Below are positions 38,480 through 47,322 of a stretch of 64,000 nt of DNA, piece by piece. Source of the stretch: Methanoplanus limicola DSM 2279 (GTDB taxonomy: Archaea > Halobacteriota > Methanomicrobia > Methanomicrobiales > Methanomicrobiaceae); the NCBI RefSeq assembly GCF_000243255.1, contig NZ_CM001436.1, positions 2,810,743 to 2,874,742 of the forward strand, written 5' to 3'. A program made the position numbers and the translations under genes. Numbering within the stretch: position 1 is the stretch's first letter; the number at the start of each line of letters is the position of its first letter. A model generated the notes under the pieces. The model worked only from the letters and a program-made list of their open reading frames with translations, did no database searches and was not told the DNA's origin.

Positions 38480-38923
38480 TCAGATAGAATAATCTTCGGT
38501 TCCTGAGACACTGTAACCATAGACTTTGTAATCCCATCTCCCGGATGCGATACCATCAGGATTTGTTATGGAGAGAGATATTTTCCCATCTGTCCGTCCA
38601 TCGGCATTGTCATAATATGGCCCAAGAATTTCTCCATCAGCAGTATATATTTTGAGGCTGAGAGAGTTTGAAGGATTGCCCCAGTTAAGGTTAATATTCA
38701 ATACATTTGTAGATGAAGAAACCTGTTTGTAGTGCCAGTTTGTTTCCCCCTGAGATATAGAAGAATAGACTGTTCTCATATTATCATCTGATTTACATAA
38801 TACTCCTGATTTAACCACATACCCGCCATTATCCTCACTAACTAATCCATCACCTGCTGCTATAACAGGACAAACAAGCAGCATAACTATAGCTGACGCT
38901 AAAACAATAGACCTTTCAAGCAT
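38480..38923 (-). CDS. hypothetical secreted protein (pre-peptidase C-terminal-like)
   Basis: A 147-residue exported protein. The ATG at 38923 follows GGAGAAA and opens a signal peptide (SIVLASAIVMLLVCPVIAA). The mature domain (about 30-147) has a beta-sandwich look: WHYKQVSSSTNVLNINLNWGNPSNSLSLKIYTADGEILGPYYD resembles PPC-type (bacterial pre-peptidase C-terminal) domains. A longer frame to 39034 was rejected because it runs into the inverted 26-mer repeat. It is divergent from the protease array and shares its 26-mer upstream. Confidence 0.7.
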   Translation of the reverse strand: MLERSIVLASAIVMLLVCPVIAAGDGLVSEDNGGYVVKSGVLCKSDDNMRTVYSSISQGETNWHYKQVSSSTNVLNINLNWGNPSNSLSLKIYTADGEILGPYYDNADGRTDGKISLSITNPDGIASGRWDYKVYGYSVSGTEDYSI

Positions 38924-39002
38924 AGACAAATTTCTCCTTAAATTACAAATTACCCGATTATTGGGATTTGTCTGAATTAAAGTCTCTAAAAATGAGTACT
39001 TA

Positions 39003-39028
39003 TAATTTCTGTCCAGAGTCTCCAACAA
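39003..39028 (-). repeat. inverted copy of the array's 26-mer promoter element
   Basis: The reverse complement of this stretch begins TTGTTGGAGACTCTGGACAG and is identical over 26 bases to the element upstream of the plus-strand cassettes. It points to the secreted protein at 38923, and lies about 80 bases before its ATG. The hairpin leader that follows the plus copies is absent here, so the 26-mer is a separable unit. Confidence 0.85.
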
Positions 39029-39198
39029 AGACACTTTCTCTCAGGAATAATTAAGCTATAGCGCACAAACAAGCACAAATGAGAGATAATCCAACAAGAC
39101 ATATTCGCCATACAACATAATACAAACCACATACTGCCACAAGTTATACATTAAAACTCACTGCGCAGATTCACCCACAAAGTGTAGAAATCCTCGCC

Positions 39199-39481
39199 TT
39201 GTTGGAGACTCTGGACAGAAATTACTTATAACAATATTTAGAGATATAAAAAAACGGCATAAAAGACTGAAGAGAAGAGAAACTAAAGGCCACAAAACGG
39301 ACATTAGACCTGAAGGCTCCTTACTCTTCAGCAGTTTCAGATGCCAGCCATAACAGCAGGCAGTACTAATTAATTAGCTGCATTATTGCAGATTAAGGTT
39401 TGCATGCCGGTTGTTCTTAGAACCTAGGTTTGCCAGTTTGAGTAAAACCCTCCAGGCAAACTTAAGATGGAGACGAAAAAC
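39199..39481 (+). repeat. type I leader, copy A
   Basis: 26-mer (39199-39224), TATA-like TTACTTATAAC directly after it, then the conserved leader with CTGAAGAG/CTCTTCAG hairpin arms, the CTGCATTATTGCAG mini-hairpin and the GGTTTGCATGCCGGTTG block near its end. Copy A also carries an extra inverted repeat (39423-39434 with 39455-39466) between that block and the gene. It is shared with copies B, C, F, G and H. Confidence 0.85.
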
Positions 39482-40828
39482 ATGAACGCAAAGAAAGGAG
39501 TGCGGGCGTTGAGCCTGCTTTTGGTAATTGCACTTGCCGGGGCAATGTTCGTTCCGGCTGTTAGTGCGGAGAACAATGAATCTAAAATGGAACAACATCT
39601 CTTAATTGATGGAATGACTAACATTAATGTCCTTAACGCTCAAAAAACAGAGGATCTTATTGCATCTGGCATCCAATCACCAGAAGAACTTACAATTCCT
39701 CAAATCATAACAAAATATGACATGATTACTTTTGACATCCCTGATATCAAAAATGAACTTGAAAATTTTGAAAGCCTATATATTACAATTGGGAATCAGA
39801 AGTATTCCATGAAATTAACAAAAGCTGATTTCAGTAAAGTTAAAGATAATATCGAATCATATTACGGCACCCTTAATGGAATAGAAAATAGTGAAATCTT
39901 CCTTACAATTTCAGATACGGTAATTGTAGGTAGTATCTCCATCGATTCAGAGACATTCTACGTTAAACCAGTTGAACCAAGAAAGCGGGTTTCTTCTGAA
40001 AAACCAGTTTTACACATAATCTATTCATCCAATTCTGTAAATCAGGAAAAACCAATAAAAATCGATGACGGTACTTTAGAAACTCCTATAATAAAAGATA
40101 CAAAGGAATTAATTTCTTCAAATGATGGATTATCTCAGGAGTCTCGCTCAGTAGACTCAACAAAACAATGGACCACAGTTAACATACTAATAACAACGGA
40201 CAATCAATTCTATTTAGATGAAAGTGATTGGAAAGCTACAGCAGAAGATATAATTAATACTGCAAACAGTCAATCATCCTTCGGTAGGGATGACGTTCAG
40301 GTTTCCCTGTGTGTTGTAGCATACGATGATTCAAAACGAATGGATCTGTCAAATGACCCAGATATCACAAGCGAACCATTAGGGACATTTTATGAACATT
40401 TTGATAATAACTACCTAAATGCACGTTATGCAGATATTGCTCTATATCTAGGAGGATACAATGCTGATGGTGGAAGTCAGGGCCTGGCATGGGGATTTGG
40501 AAACGGACCCTATTGGGGACAGTGGGCGTGGTCCCAAATGGTTTACGACGACCCGCTTTATACGGGGACGGTTCATGGTCGGCGTTGTATAAGCATTCAT
40601 GAATTAGGACATATCTTTAATGCAGACCATGAAAATTCAGCAGGAACTAACAGAGCATATGGTTGGTGGGATCCTTTGCCAAAACATACTGTTATGTGGA
40701 GTGACTTTATTGAGGCATATAATGTATATGAATATTCATCAATAGATTACCATGGGGAGGCTACACGCAACAACGCCTTGGCTATTAGGAATGCAAAAAG
40801 CACAGTTGCAACTTATAGGAATAGTTAA
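39482..40828 (+). CDS. secreted metzincin-like metalloprotease, array copy A
   Basis: The array signal peptide (KKGVRALSLLLVIALAG, ending VSA) is followed by a propeptide-like domain (about 30-180; QIITKYDMITFDIPDI, NQKYSMKL, YGTLNGIENSEIFLTIS) and a protease domain with H373-E-x2-H-x5-H (HELGHIFNADHE) and a Met-turn-like VMWS. The position that is Gly in classic metzincins is Asn. I chose the ATG at 39482, which has GGAG nine bases upstream and matches the starts of the other copies; an ATG at 39467 is also in frame. The small anchored partner follows after 20 bases. Confidence 0.85.
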   Translation: MNAKKGVRALSLLLVIALAGAMFVPAVSAENNESKMEQHLLIDGMTNINVLNAQKTEDLIASGIQSPEELTIPQIITKYDMITFDIPDIKNELENFESLYITIGNQKYSMKLTKADFSKVKDNIESYYGTLNGIENSEIFLTISDTVIVGSISIDSETFYVKPVEPRKRVSSEKPVLHIIYSSNSVNQEKPIKIDDGTLETPIIKDTKELISSNDGLSQESRSVDSTKQWTTVNILITTDNQFYLDESDWKATAEDIINTANSQSSFGRDDVQVSLCVVAYDDSKRMDLSNDPDITSEPLGTFYEHFDNNYLNARYADIALYLGGYNADGGSQGLAWGFGNGPYWGQWAWSQMVYDDPLYTGTVHGRRCISIHELGHIFNADHENSAGTNRAYGWWDPLPKHTVMWSDFIEAYNVYEYSSIDYHGEATRNNALAIRNAKSTVATYRNS

Positions 40829-40848
40829 CTATTTCTATTTTTTTAATC

Positions 40849-41238
40849 ATGAAAAATATAAAAAAAACCCGGAAAAAGGCAATTGCTCTCATCGCAGCAT
40901 TCTGTATCATTTCTGTTGCAGTAATTGGTTCATATGTTCTATATCATCACTTATTTACACCTGATACGGTTTTTTTCGCAGGAGCTTATCCTTTTGAAGA
41001 GACGGAATTAAACCCGGACTATGTTATTCTCAATATAAGTGATTCCGATTTCGAGCAATATCCCGTTCTAAGAGAGCTGGTATCTGATCCCGAAGGCGGC
41101 CATATTACATTCAGTCACTTTGAATGGGATTATGATGAAATTCAGGAATTCAGGGACATCTACTGCGTTAAAAGAGAAGTCAACAGGTATGTCTTCTGGA
41201 ACGATACATATTATCAGATTGTCATCGGGCAGTCATGA
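40849..41238 (+). CDS. small membrane-anchored partner protein, copy A
   Basis: A 129-residue protein: basic start, one membrane helix (AIALIAAFCIISVAVIGSYVLY), then an extracytoplasmic domain. The array-wide partner signature is V-I-L-N-I-S-D-S-D-F-E-Q-Y-P-V-L-R-E-L here, with a Tyr-rich end (DTYYQIVIG). Similar proteins follow the proteases of copies B, C, F and G. Function unknown; inhibitor, anchor or protease-immunity factor are the reasonable ideas. Confidence 0.75.
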   Translation: MKNIKKTRKKAIALIAAFCIISVAVIGSYVLYHHLFTPDTVFFAGAYPFEETELNPDYVILNISDSDFEQYPVLRELVSDPEGGHITFSHFEWDYDEIQEFRDIYCVKREVNRYVFWNDTYYQIVIGQS

Positions 41239-41256
41239 GAGTATGAGATTTAGTAT

Positions 41257-41405
41257 GATCCAAGAAGAGGCCGGAGTTATACAAAAGGGGGAGGAGGAGA
41301 TACACACTCGAAGAGATTTCCGCAAGGAAGGAGTTTGACGTGGAGTTTAATTCGTGGTTGGCTGAGGGTGAGGAAATGAGAGAATACATCTCCTTCATGA
41401 AGTAG
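41257..41405 (+). pseudogene. orphan ORF remnant
   Basis: An open frame of about 48 codons, with no start codon, ending at TAG 41403-41405: it reads YTLEEISARKEFDVEFNSWL then AEGEEMREYISFMK. The charged, helical composition looks protein-like but the 5' end is missing. Probably the tail of a deleted gene; family not recognised. Confidence 0.3.
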
Positions 41406-41577
41406 ATTCAGGCATAGCGCAGGAAGAAAACCGGCGACCATATGCAGTTTTTACACGAAAAATTCCAAAAACATTGTTTTGCACAGATTCAATAAAATGA
41501 CAGGGTACATCAATAAAATATTTTTTTCAACTTGGACAAATCCTTTTCTCGGCAGTAATTGTATATTACGCCTGAAT

Positions 41578-41615
41578 TGAACACCTGTTCCGTTCGACAA
41601 TGAACACCCGTTCCG
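41578..41615 (+). repeat. pair of imperfect GAACA-NN-TGTTC palindromes
   Basis: TGAACACCTGTTCCG (41578-41592) and TGAACACCCGTTCCG (41601-41615) are 14/15 identical direct repeats 23 bases apart; each is a palindrome or near-palindrome. They lie in the gap before cassette B. They could be a paired operator or the end of a lost mobile element. Confidence 0.5.
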
Positions 41616-41681
41616 GCAGGACTAAACATTAAATCCGTCAAAACTGCGCAAATTCAGCTACAAAGTACAGAAATCCTCACC

Positions 41682-41921
41682 TTGTTGGAGACTCTGGACA
41701 GAAATTACTTATAACAATATTCAGAGATATAAAAAAACGGCATAATAGACTGAAGATAAGAGAGCCTATAGGCCGCAAAACGGACATTAGACCTGAAAGC
41801 TCCTTACTCTTCAGTAGTTTCAGATGCCAGCCATAACAGCAGGCAGTACTAATTATTTAACTGCATTATTGCAGATTAAGGTTTGCATGCCGGTTGTTCT
41901 TAGAAACTATGAGGTACAACT
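41682..41921 (+). repeat. type I leader, copy B
   Basis: 26-mer at 41682-41707, TATA-like TTACTTATAAC, hairpin leader, and the GGTTTGCATGCCGGTTG block, ending ACTATGAGGTACAACT directly before the ATG (GAGGT is the ribosome-binding site). From this block through the signal peptide it is nearly identical to copy F. Confidence 0.85.
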
Positions 41922-43317
41922 ATGAAATTAAAGAAAGGCATGCGGGCCTTAAGCCTGCTATTGATAATGGCACTGCTGACGGCGATGCTTGTTCCGGTTG
42001 TTAGTGCTGAGGAAAAAAATCCTGTGAAAGTTAACCAGAATAATCAAAAAGCAATTTTTGAACTGTGTGATTATACTCACGAATTTAAAACACAGGTCTT
42101 AGCCGAAAGTAAAACAGCAGATGCACTGGCTGTTGAATATGGTAAGTTAAACATTCCATCCACCATTAAAAAATATGATATTGTTCAGTTCAGTGAAGTA
42201 AGCATTAATCAAAATCAAAAAAACTCATTAAAAGTAAAAATTTATGATAAAGAATATACTATGAATCTTGAAAGGATGAACTTTGAAAATATTGATGATG
42301 GGATCGATTCATATTCCGGAAGCATTGATGGATTAGACAATTCTGTTACAATATTTACATTTGGCAAAAATCTGGTCCATGGCACAATTCAGTTTCAGGA
42401 TGAGATTATCTTTATTGAACCTGTACAAAACAGAGAATACGCAACGAAAACTGCAATGCCGTTGCATATAATATATTCTTCAAAGGATATGATACAGCCA
42501 AGTGAATCTGAAATTGCTAAATTGGAAAAATTATCTTCTGAAAGATCAAAGACAACAAAAATTAATTCTCCTTCAGATTTATATGGTGTGCCAGTATCAT
42601 TAGATTCAGTTAAAGCTTCTAAAAGCTGAGAATCAATATATGTTCTTGTAGCTACAGATGATGAATAATTATGAGCTTGAGTCAAACTGGGTATCTTCCG
42701 CACAGAGTTACATGGCTCAGGCAGCATACCAGTACCAAAGATCAGACATAGATGTGTTCCTGAATGTTGTAGAGTATGATGCATCAAAAAAGGACATTTT
42801 ATCAAGTAATGCCAATACATACAGAAGAATGAATGAGCCTTTAGATTTATTTAAAGATATTTTTGAGACATCATACCTGAATAATAAAAATGCTGATGTT
42901 GCAATTTATCTTGGAGGTAACGATATGATTGGTTCCGCTCAGGGTCTGGCATGGGGATTTCAAGCATACCTTGACGGATATTTAGAACATTGTCGTTACG
43001 CATGGTCACAAATGGTAGATGATTCTGACACAATAGATCTTTACGATGGTTCATACCATGCCAGAGTGTACTGTATTCTTCATGAGATGGGACATGTATT
43101 TTTCGCAAATCACGAAAATTCAGGAGGCACGAATCAGGCATATGTATGGTTTGAATCTTTAATCATTCCAAAAAACACGGTTATGTGGAGCATATATAAA
43201 GGAAGTATTACTACCCAATGTGAATATTCATCACCAAGCTATCATGGAGATTCCAATCATAATAATGCAGGATCTATTAGTTTAGCAAAGAGCTATGTAG
43301 CAGACTTTTGTGTATAA
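41922..43317 (+). pseudogene. metzincin-like protease, array copy B, broken by a stop and a frameshift
   Basis: The first part (41922-42629) has the array signal peptide and the propeptide domain, then TGA at 42627. The homologous protein continues in the same frame (ESIYVLVATDDE) until about 42661, where a frameshift moves it to the frame read from 42658 (YELESNWVSSAQSYMAQAA and on), ending at 43317. The zinc motif HEMGHVFFANHE and the Met-turn-like VMWS are in the second part. Two independent lesions make a pseudogene more likely than recoding. Its partner gene downstream is intact. Confidence 0.8.
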
Positions 43318-43422
43318 AATATATAGTGCTGAATTTCTTTTAATAAAGAAAACATTACAAAATAATATTTTTATATATTTGATTGAAAAAACAGAAATTA
43401 CATAATATACTGGAAGGAAAAG

Positions 43423-43785
43423 ATGTCAAAAAAATATAAAATCGCCATATCTGCAATTCTATTACTTTTAATCTTTGCTATATCCTGCATACTGATAATA
43501 GGTTTCATAGGATCGAGTGGATCAGGGGGAAAAATGCAGCTTAGCGAGATTCCTGAAGAAAAACTAGACACGATTATGGCTCCCACAATTGAAATTTCGG
43601 GCGCAGATTTTAAAAAATATCCTGAATTGAAAGAACTGTTTTACAATATAAACACGAGTAGTGGTGAATTCGTCAGCGAAATCTATGTCAGGCCCGGGAG
43701 ATACGGGGAGATTTATCATGAGTATGTACCGGGTATTTTACACTACAATGAAAGCTATTATACAATTCTGGCTATGGTTCCATAG
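43423..43785 (+). CDS. small membrane-anchored partner protein, copy B
   Basis: A 120-residue protein with an N-terminal helix (IAISAILLLLIFAISCILIIGFIG) and the partner signature TIEISGADFKKYPELKEL, followed by a Tyr-rich C-terminus (HYNESYYTILAMV). It has its own A+T-rich upstream gap of 105 bases after the broken protease. It survives although its protease is inactivated. Confidence 0.72.
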   Translation: MSKKYKIAISAILLLLIFAISCILIIGFIGSSGSGGKMQLSEIPEEKLDTIMAPTIEISGADFKKYPELKELFYNINTSSGEFVSEIYVRPGRYGEIYHEYVPGILHYNESYYTILAMVP

Positions 43786-44138
43786 TTTAGGGTTAAAACC
43801 ATCACGAGTTCACCGAAGGTCAACAGGCACTGTCTGAAAATCCAGTGACATCTGATCATTCATAATGACCGGTTACTTTCCCGGTTGGTTTGAACAGAGA
43901 AAATCAGTTTCATACTTACGCATCACTGAAATATCTGACTGTGCCATACAAACTTTCAAACAAAGACAGTTTCTCCCATGAACAATTGAACAGCGAATTC
44001 GTTTGACCACGACACAAATAAGCAAATACATTACCACACCACATTCTGCACAGTAGAGAATCCGAACCACATACAATCAGAAACTATACATTAAAACTCA
44101 CTGCGCAGATTCACCCACAAAGTGTAGAAATCCTCGCC
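43786..44138. other. intergenic region with an older duplication of the 39.04-39.2 kb segment
   Basis: No gene is seen. The second half (about 43945-44138) resembles 39020-39198: shared blocks include AAACAAAGACA...TTTCTC, ACAAATAAGCAAAT-like tracts and finally near-identical DNA from ATACATTAAAACTCACTGCG up to the 26-mer. So cassettes A and C share an extended upstream duplication that B, F, G and H lack. Confidence 0.5.
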
Positions 44139-44421
44139 TTGTTGGAGACTCTGGACAGAAATTACTTATAACAATATTCAGAGATATAAAAAAACGGCAT
44201 AAAAGACTGAAGAGAAGAGAGCCTATAGGCCGCAAAACGGACATTAGACCTGAAGGCTCTATACTCTTCAGCAGTTTCAGATGCCAGCCATAACAGCCGG
44301 CAGTACTAATTATTTAGCTGCATTATTGCAGATTAAGGTTTGCATGCCGGTTGCTCTTAGTACCTAAGTTTGCCAGTTTGAGTGAAACCCTCCAGGCAAA
44401 CTTAGGATGGAGACGAAAAAC
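44139..44421 (+). repeat. type I leader, copy C, with clearest hairpin
   Basis: 26-mer at 44139-44164 and TATA-like box, then a 15-pair stem: 44207-44224 pairs with 44254-44271 (CTGAAGAG/CTCTTCAG and AGAGCCT/AGGCTCT, separated by a 3x3 internal loop). A second perfect 12-bp inverted repeat, CCTAAGTTTGCC (44363-44374) and GGCAAACTTAGG (44395-44406), ends directly before an ATG at 44407. Confidence 0.85.
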
Positions 44422-45750
44422 ATGAATGCAAAGAAAGGATTGCAGGCGTTGAGCCTGCTATTGATAATGGCACTCATTGGGACGATGTCCGTTCCGGCGG
44501 TTAGTGCGGAGGAAGAGAACGACAAAGAATATTTATCAACTCCTTTGATTATTTTTGAAGGATCTACAAAGCAGATAGATGCTAGTCAAATAAAATCAGA
44601 TTTAAAAATTGACAATACTATTGAGAAATATGATCTGGTATCATTTGATATTCCTGAAATTAGAAATGAAATTTTTAAAAAAGGGGAATTACCAGTTTGT
44701 ATTCAAGGTAAGCAATATTCAATGATATTGAATGAATTACTTGTTAATGATAAAGGAGTGAATCCTGAAACACATTCATACAATGGTTATCTCAAAGGTG
44801 TTGATAATAGTAATATTGTTCTTACTATAAGTGAATCTGTATTTCTTGCAAGCATAATTATAAATGGAGAAGAATATTGTATTGATAGTTTATCTGCAAA
44901 AGATCCATCCGGAGATAAGTATCACATTGAATATATGGTAAAAGATATCAAAATCGAGGGAAATTACCTTTATGGTATTGAAGATTATCTCGCACATTCC
45001 ACAATGTCTGATGATGAGTTGAAAATTAGAAGTGAAGAGGCTAAAATTGAGGAAAAAGAAAAGGCTACAAAAAGTATTACTTATGTAAGAATACTTGTTA
45101 TGACAGATGCCAAATGGATTTATGATGAGCCAGACTGGCAATCTAAAGCTCAGCTTATAATTGCTCAGGCCAATAACCAGTTTGGAAGATCTGATATTCA
45201 ATTAAATCTAATTGCCACATATGATTCATCTAAAGCAAGTGAACTTGCTGCTGATGCCCAGAATCTTGTACAAAATCCATTAGACACCTTCATAAATCAC
45301 GTTGATGTAAGTTATCTGAACTCAAAATATGCAGATATTGCAGTATATCTTGGTGGTTATGACTGTACAAACCCAAACTGGGGTGTAGGTGCAACATGGG
45401 GATATGATGATAGTGATCCTTCAGATAGGAGATATGCATGGGTACAGATGGCTGATGATCCTTCTCCTTATGATCCAAATATTCATGACAGGACTGTAGC
45501 ATCACTTCATGAAATAGGACACCTGTTTGATGCTGATCATCAGGATGGAATGCAGGGTCCAAATCAGGAAAGTTATAACAGAGCATACCAGTGGAATTCA
45601 GGTTCAACAACACAGTCTGTTGTATGGGCGCCAATATTAAGAAGTACAAGTTATGAATATTCATCAAATGATTATAATGGAGATTATTACCATAACAATG
45701 CGCTGAGAATATATAATACCAGAAATGTTGTAAGGGATTATTATATCTAA
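44422..45750 (+). CDS. secreted metzincin-like metalloprotease, array copy C
   Basis: About 442 residues. Array signal peptide, propeptide domain (NTIEKYDLVSFDIPEIRNEIF, then GKQYSMIL and NIVLTISESVFLASI), then the protease: VRILVMTDAKWIYDEPDWQ opens the domain and H363-E-x2-H-x5-H (HEIGHLFDADHQ) is the zinc site. Asp stands where classic metzincins have Gly, and the Met-turn position reads VVW rather than VMW. It is the closest relative of copy G. Start chosen at 44422 (GGAG spaced nine bases); 44407 is the alternative. The partner gene starts 26 bases after the stop. Confidence 0.85.
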   Translation: MNAKKGLQALSLLLIMALIGTMSVPAVSAEEENDKEYLSTPLIIFEGSTKQIDASQIKSDLKIDNTIEKYDLVSFDIPEIRNEIFKKGELPVCIQGKQYSMILNELLVNDKGVNPETHSYNGYLKGVDNSNIVLTISESVFLASIIINGEEYCIDSLSAKDPSGDKYHIEYMVKDIKIEGNYLYGIEDYLAHSTMSDDELKIRSEEAKIEEKEKATKSITYVRILVMTDAKWIYDEPDWQSKAQLIIAQANNQFGRSDIQLNLIATYDSSKASELAADAQNLVQNPLDTFINHVDVSYLNSKYADIAVYLGGYDCTNPNWGVGATWGYDDSDPSDRRYAWVQMADDPSPYDPNIHDRTVASLHEIGHLFDADHQDGMQGPNQESYNRAYQWNSGSTTQSVVWAPILRSTSYEYSSNDYNGDYYHNNALRIYNTRNVVRDYYI

Positions 45751-45776
45751 TTTAAAATTTATTTTTTTGTGATAAC

Positions 45777-46235
45777 ATGAAAAAAAATCGAATACTATCT
45801 GGTGTAATTGTGGCATTTATAATAATTACAGTCGGATTCCTACTTCTTTCTGATTTAAACAACAGTAATGTGTCTGAAATTGATATTATCAATACACCCA
45901 ATCCTGAAAAAACGGCAGCTGTTATACAAACTACAGAATCTACCCCTGCATTCCATGGTTATCACATGGAGCTGATAAATGTAAGTGAAAGCACTTCATG
46001 GAGGTATCCACAAAACAGCACTATTGAGGAGCTTGTCAGCCGGGGATATAAAAAAATTATTGTTACAGATAAAACTTTTGAGGAATACCCATTTATTAAA
46101 GAAATTCTTGAGCCAAAATATCTAACGACAAAGGCCGTTGAAGGTGAAGAAAAAGAGATTTTTTTTAAACAATTTTATGAAGTTACATTTAGGTATAAGG
46201 GCTATAATTACGTTATTGGCGCCTTTAAAAATTAG
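45777..46235 (+). CDS. small membrane-anchored partner protein, copy C
   Basis: A 152-residue protein with an N-terminal helix (GVIVAFIIITVGFLLL), a polar linker and the partner domain (KKIIVTDKTFEEYPFIKEIL, ending FYEVTFRYKGYNYVIGAF). It is very similar to the partner of copy G (54160), just as the two proteases are, so protease and partner were duplicated together. Confidence 0.75.
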   Translation: MKKNRILSGVIVAFIIITVGFLLLSDLNNSNVSEIDIINTPNPEKTAAVIQTTESTPAFHGYHMELINVSESTSWRYPQNSTIEELVSRGYKKIIVTDKTFEEYPFIKEILEPKYLTTKAVEGEEKEIFFKQFYEVTFRYKGYNYVIGAFKN

Positions 46236-46538
46236 AATTTATAAAATATCCCAGAGATTTTTATGACAAGAAAATTGAACTTTCTAAAACAAATCCTGCT
46301 ACCTGCATTCCCTGAGACACATAACCATGTGGTGAAAAATACGGCACATGATTCGCCCGATTATAATTTAATGGATAAATAAGATTGATTATGAAAAAGA
46401 CCAATCACGTCATGTGTGTAATCAAGACCTAACGTGCAGGATTATGTCAATCAATTAAAATGACTCTGATTCTGATTTAAGTTGATATTCAGCCATTAAA
46501 ATGTGTGGCTCGTTATGAATTTGCGGGAATCCAGGCTG
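46236..46538. other. intergenic region left of the MITE, nothing recognised
   Basis: About 300 A+T-rich bases between the copy C partner and the MITE. No frame, repeat or hairpin of note was found. It does not match the upstream part of the type I leader, although leader DNA resumes directly right of the MITE. Confidence 0.4.
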
Positions 46539-46663
46539 CTAGGAGGCTGTCCGGCAATGTAAATTCTCAAAAAAACGATGACAAATGAAGCATAATTTAA
46601 GCCTTAAATTAGAAAAGAATCTATTATTATCTGGTCACATTTTATTCCCGGACAGCCTCCTAG
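46539..46663. mobile_element. MITE with CTAG target duplication
   Basis: A perfect 16-bp inverted repeat bounds 125 bp: CTAGGAGGCTGTCCGG (46539-46554) and CCGGACAGCCTCCTAG (46648-46663). It is best read as a 117-bp element with 12-bp terminal repeats GAGGCTGTCCGG flanked by a 4-bp duplication CTAG. There is no coding capacity. CTAG duplications are typical of some IS5-family elements, which would supply the transposase in trans. Confidence 0.8.
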
Positions 46664-46790
46664 GAGGCTCTCTACTCTTCAGCAGTTTCAGATGCCAGCC
46701 ATAACAGCCGGCAGTACTAATTATTTAGCTGCATTATTGCAGATTAAGGTTTGCATGCCGGTTGTTCCCGAAAAACTAAGAGTTACAACT
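46664..46790 (+). repeat. type I leader, truncated copy D
   Basis: Only the 3' half of the leader is present, starting at GGCTCTCTACTCTTCAG next to the MITE; 26-mer, TATA box and left hairpin arm are missing. It runs through GGTTTGCATGCCGGTTG to a mini-ORF at 46791. The promoter is therefore lost. Confidence 0.8.
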
Positions 46791-46931
46791 ATGAAATTAA
46801 AGAAAGACATGCCGGCCTTAAGCCTGCAATTGATAATGGCATTGATGACGGTGATGTTCATTCCGGCTGTTAGTGCTGTCGATACGGATTTTATTTCCCC
46901 CAACTATGCAGGAAAAATTATTCCGTTTTGA
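46791..46931 (+). pseudogene. truncated signal-peptide mini-ORF, copy D
   Basis: A 46-residue frame: array signal peptide (KLKKDMPALSLQLIMALMT, ending VSA), then a 17-residue tail VDTDFISPNYAGKIIPF. The same tail occurs after the signal peptides at 52277 and 54978. It is either the stump of a deleted cassette or a tiny exported peptide. A type II leader and a full gene follow. Confidence 0.6.
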
Positions 46932-47322
46932 GATAGGCGCAGTGATATTTTAGAGAGTAAAATCCAATATTTATTAAAAATAAGCCATCAGCGATGATTT
47001 TACAAAAACATTGTCACCCAAAATCTCCAAATCCCGGATATTGCTGTCAATATTACAATAACAGTTCAATGATGTGGTGAGAGGTCTATATATAGTCCTA
47101 CTTTCTACTTTTAACTGAGGAGTAACAAAGAGTGATCTTTTGATTAAACCTTACTAAAAAGTGGTAACTGACAGGAAAGAATAAGGGCCGTTTTAACCAA
47201 TCCAGTCTCCTTATCCTGCCCTGTTGTCTGCCAGTTATAGTCAACCGGCATTTATCTGATTTCACATTATTGTAAATTAAGGTTTGCATGCCGGTTGCTC
47301 TTAGAAAATATGAGATACAACT
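46932..47322 (+). repeat. type II leader, copy E
   Basis: About 390 bp that follow the mini-ORF and lead to the caspase-like gene. It has a TATA-like CTATATATAG (about 47087-47096), an AACTGACAGG...CCTGCCC...CAGTT hairpin region, and ends with GGTTTGCATGCCGGTTG and the ribosome-binding context shared with type I. Homologous copies are at 52415, 55116 and (shorter) 57474. Confidence 0.8.

Noticed and set aside
38924-39034. Longer start (39034) for the secreted protein at 38480
   Set aside because: The extension is translation of the inverted 26-mer repeat; the ATG at 38923 has a ribosome-binding site and a clean signal peptide.
42627-42629. Recoding of TGA in protease copy B
   Set aside because: A frameshift occurs some 30 bases later in the same gene, so decay is simpler.
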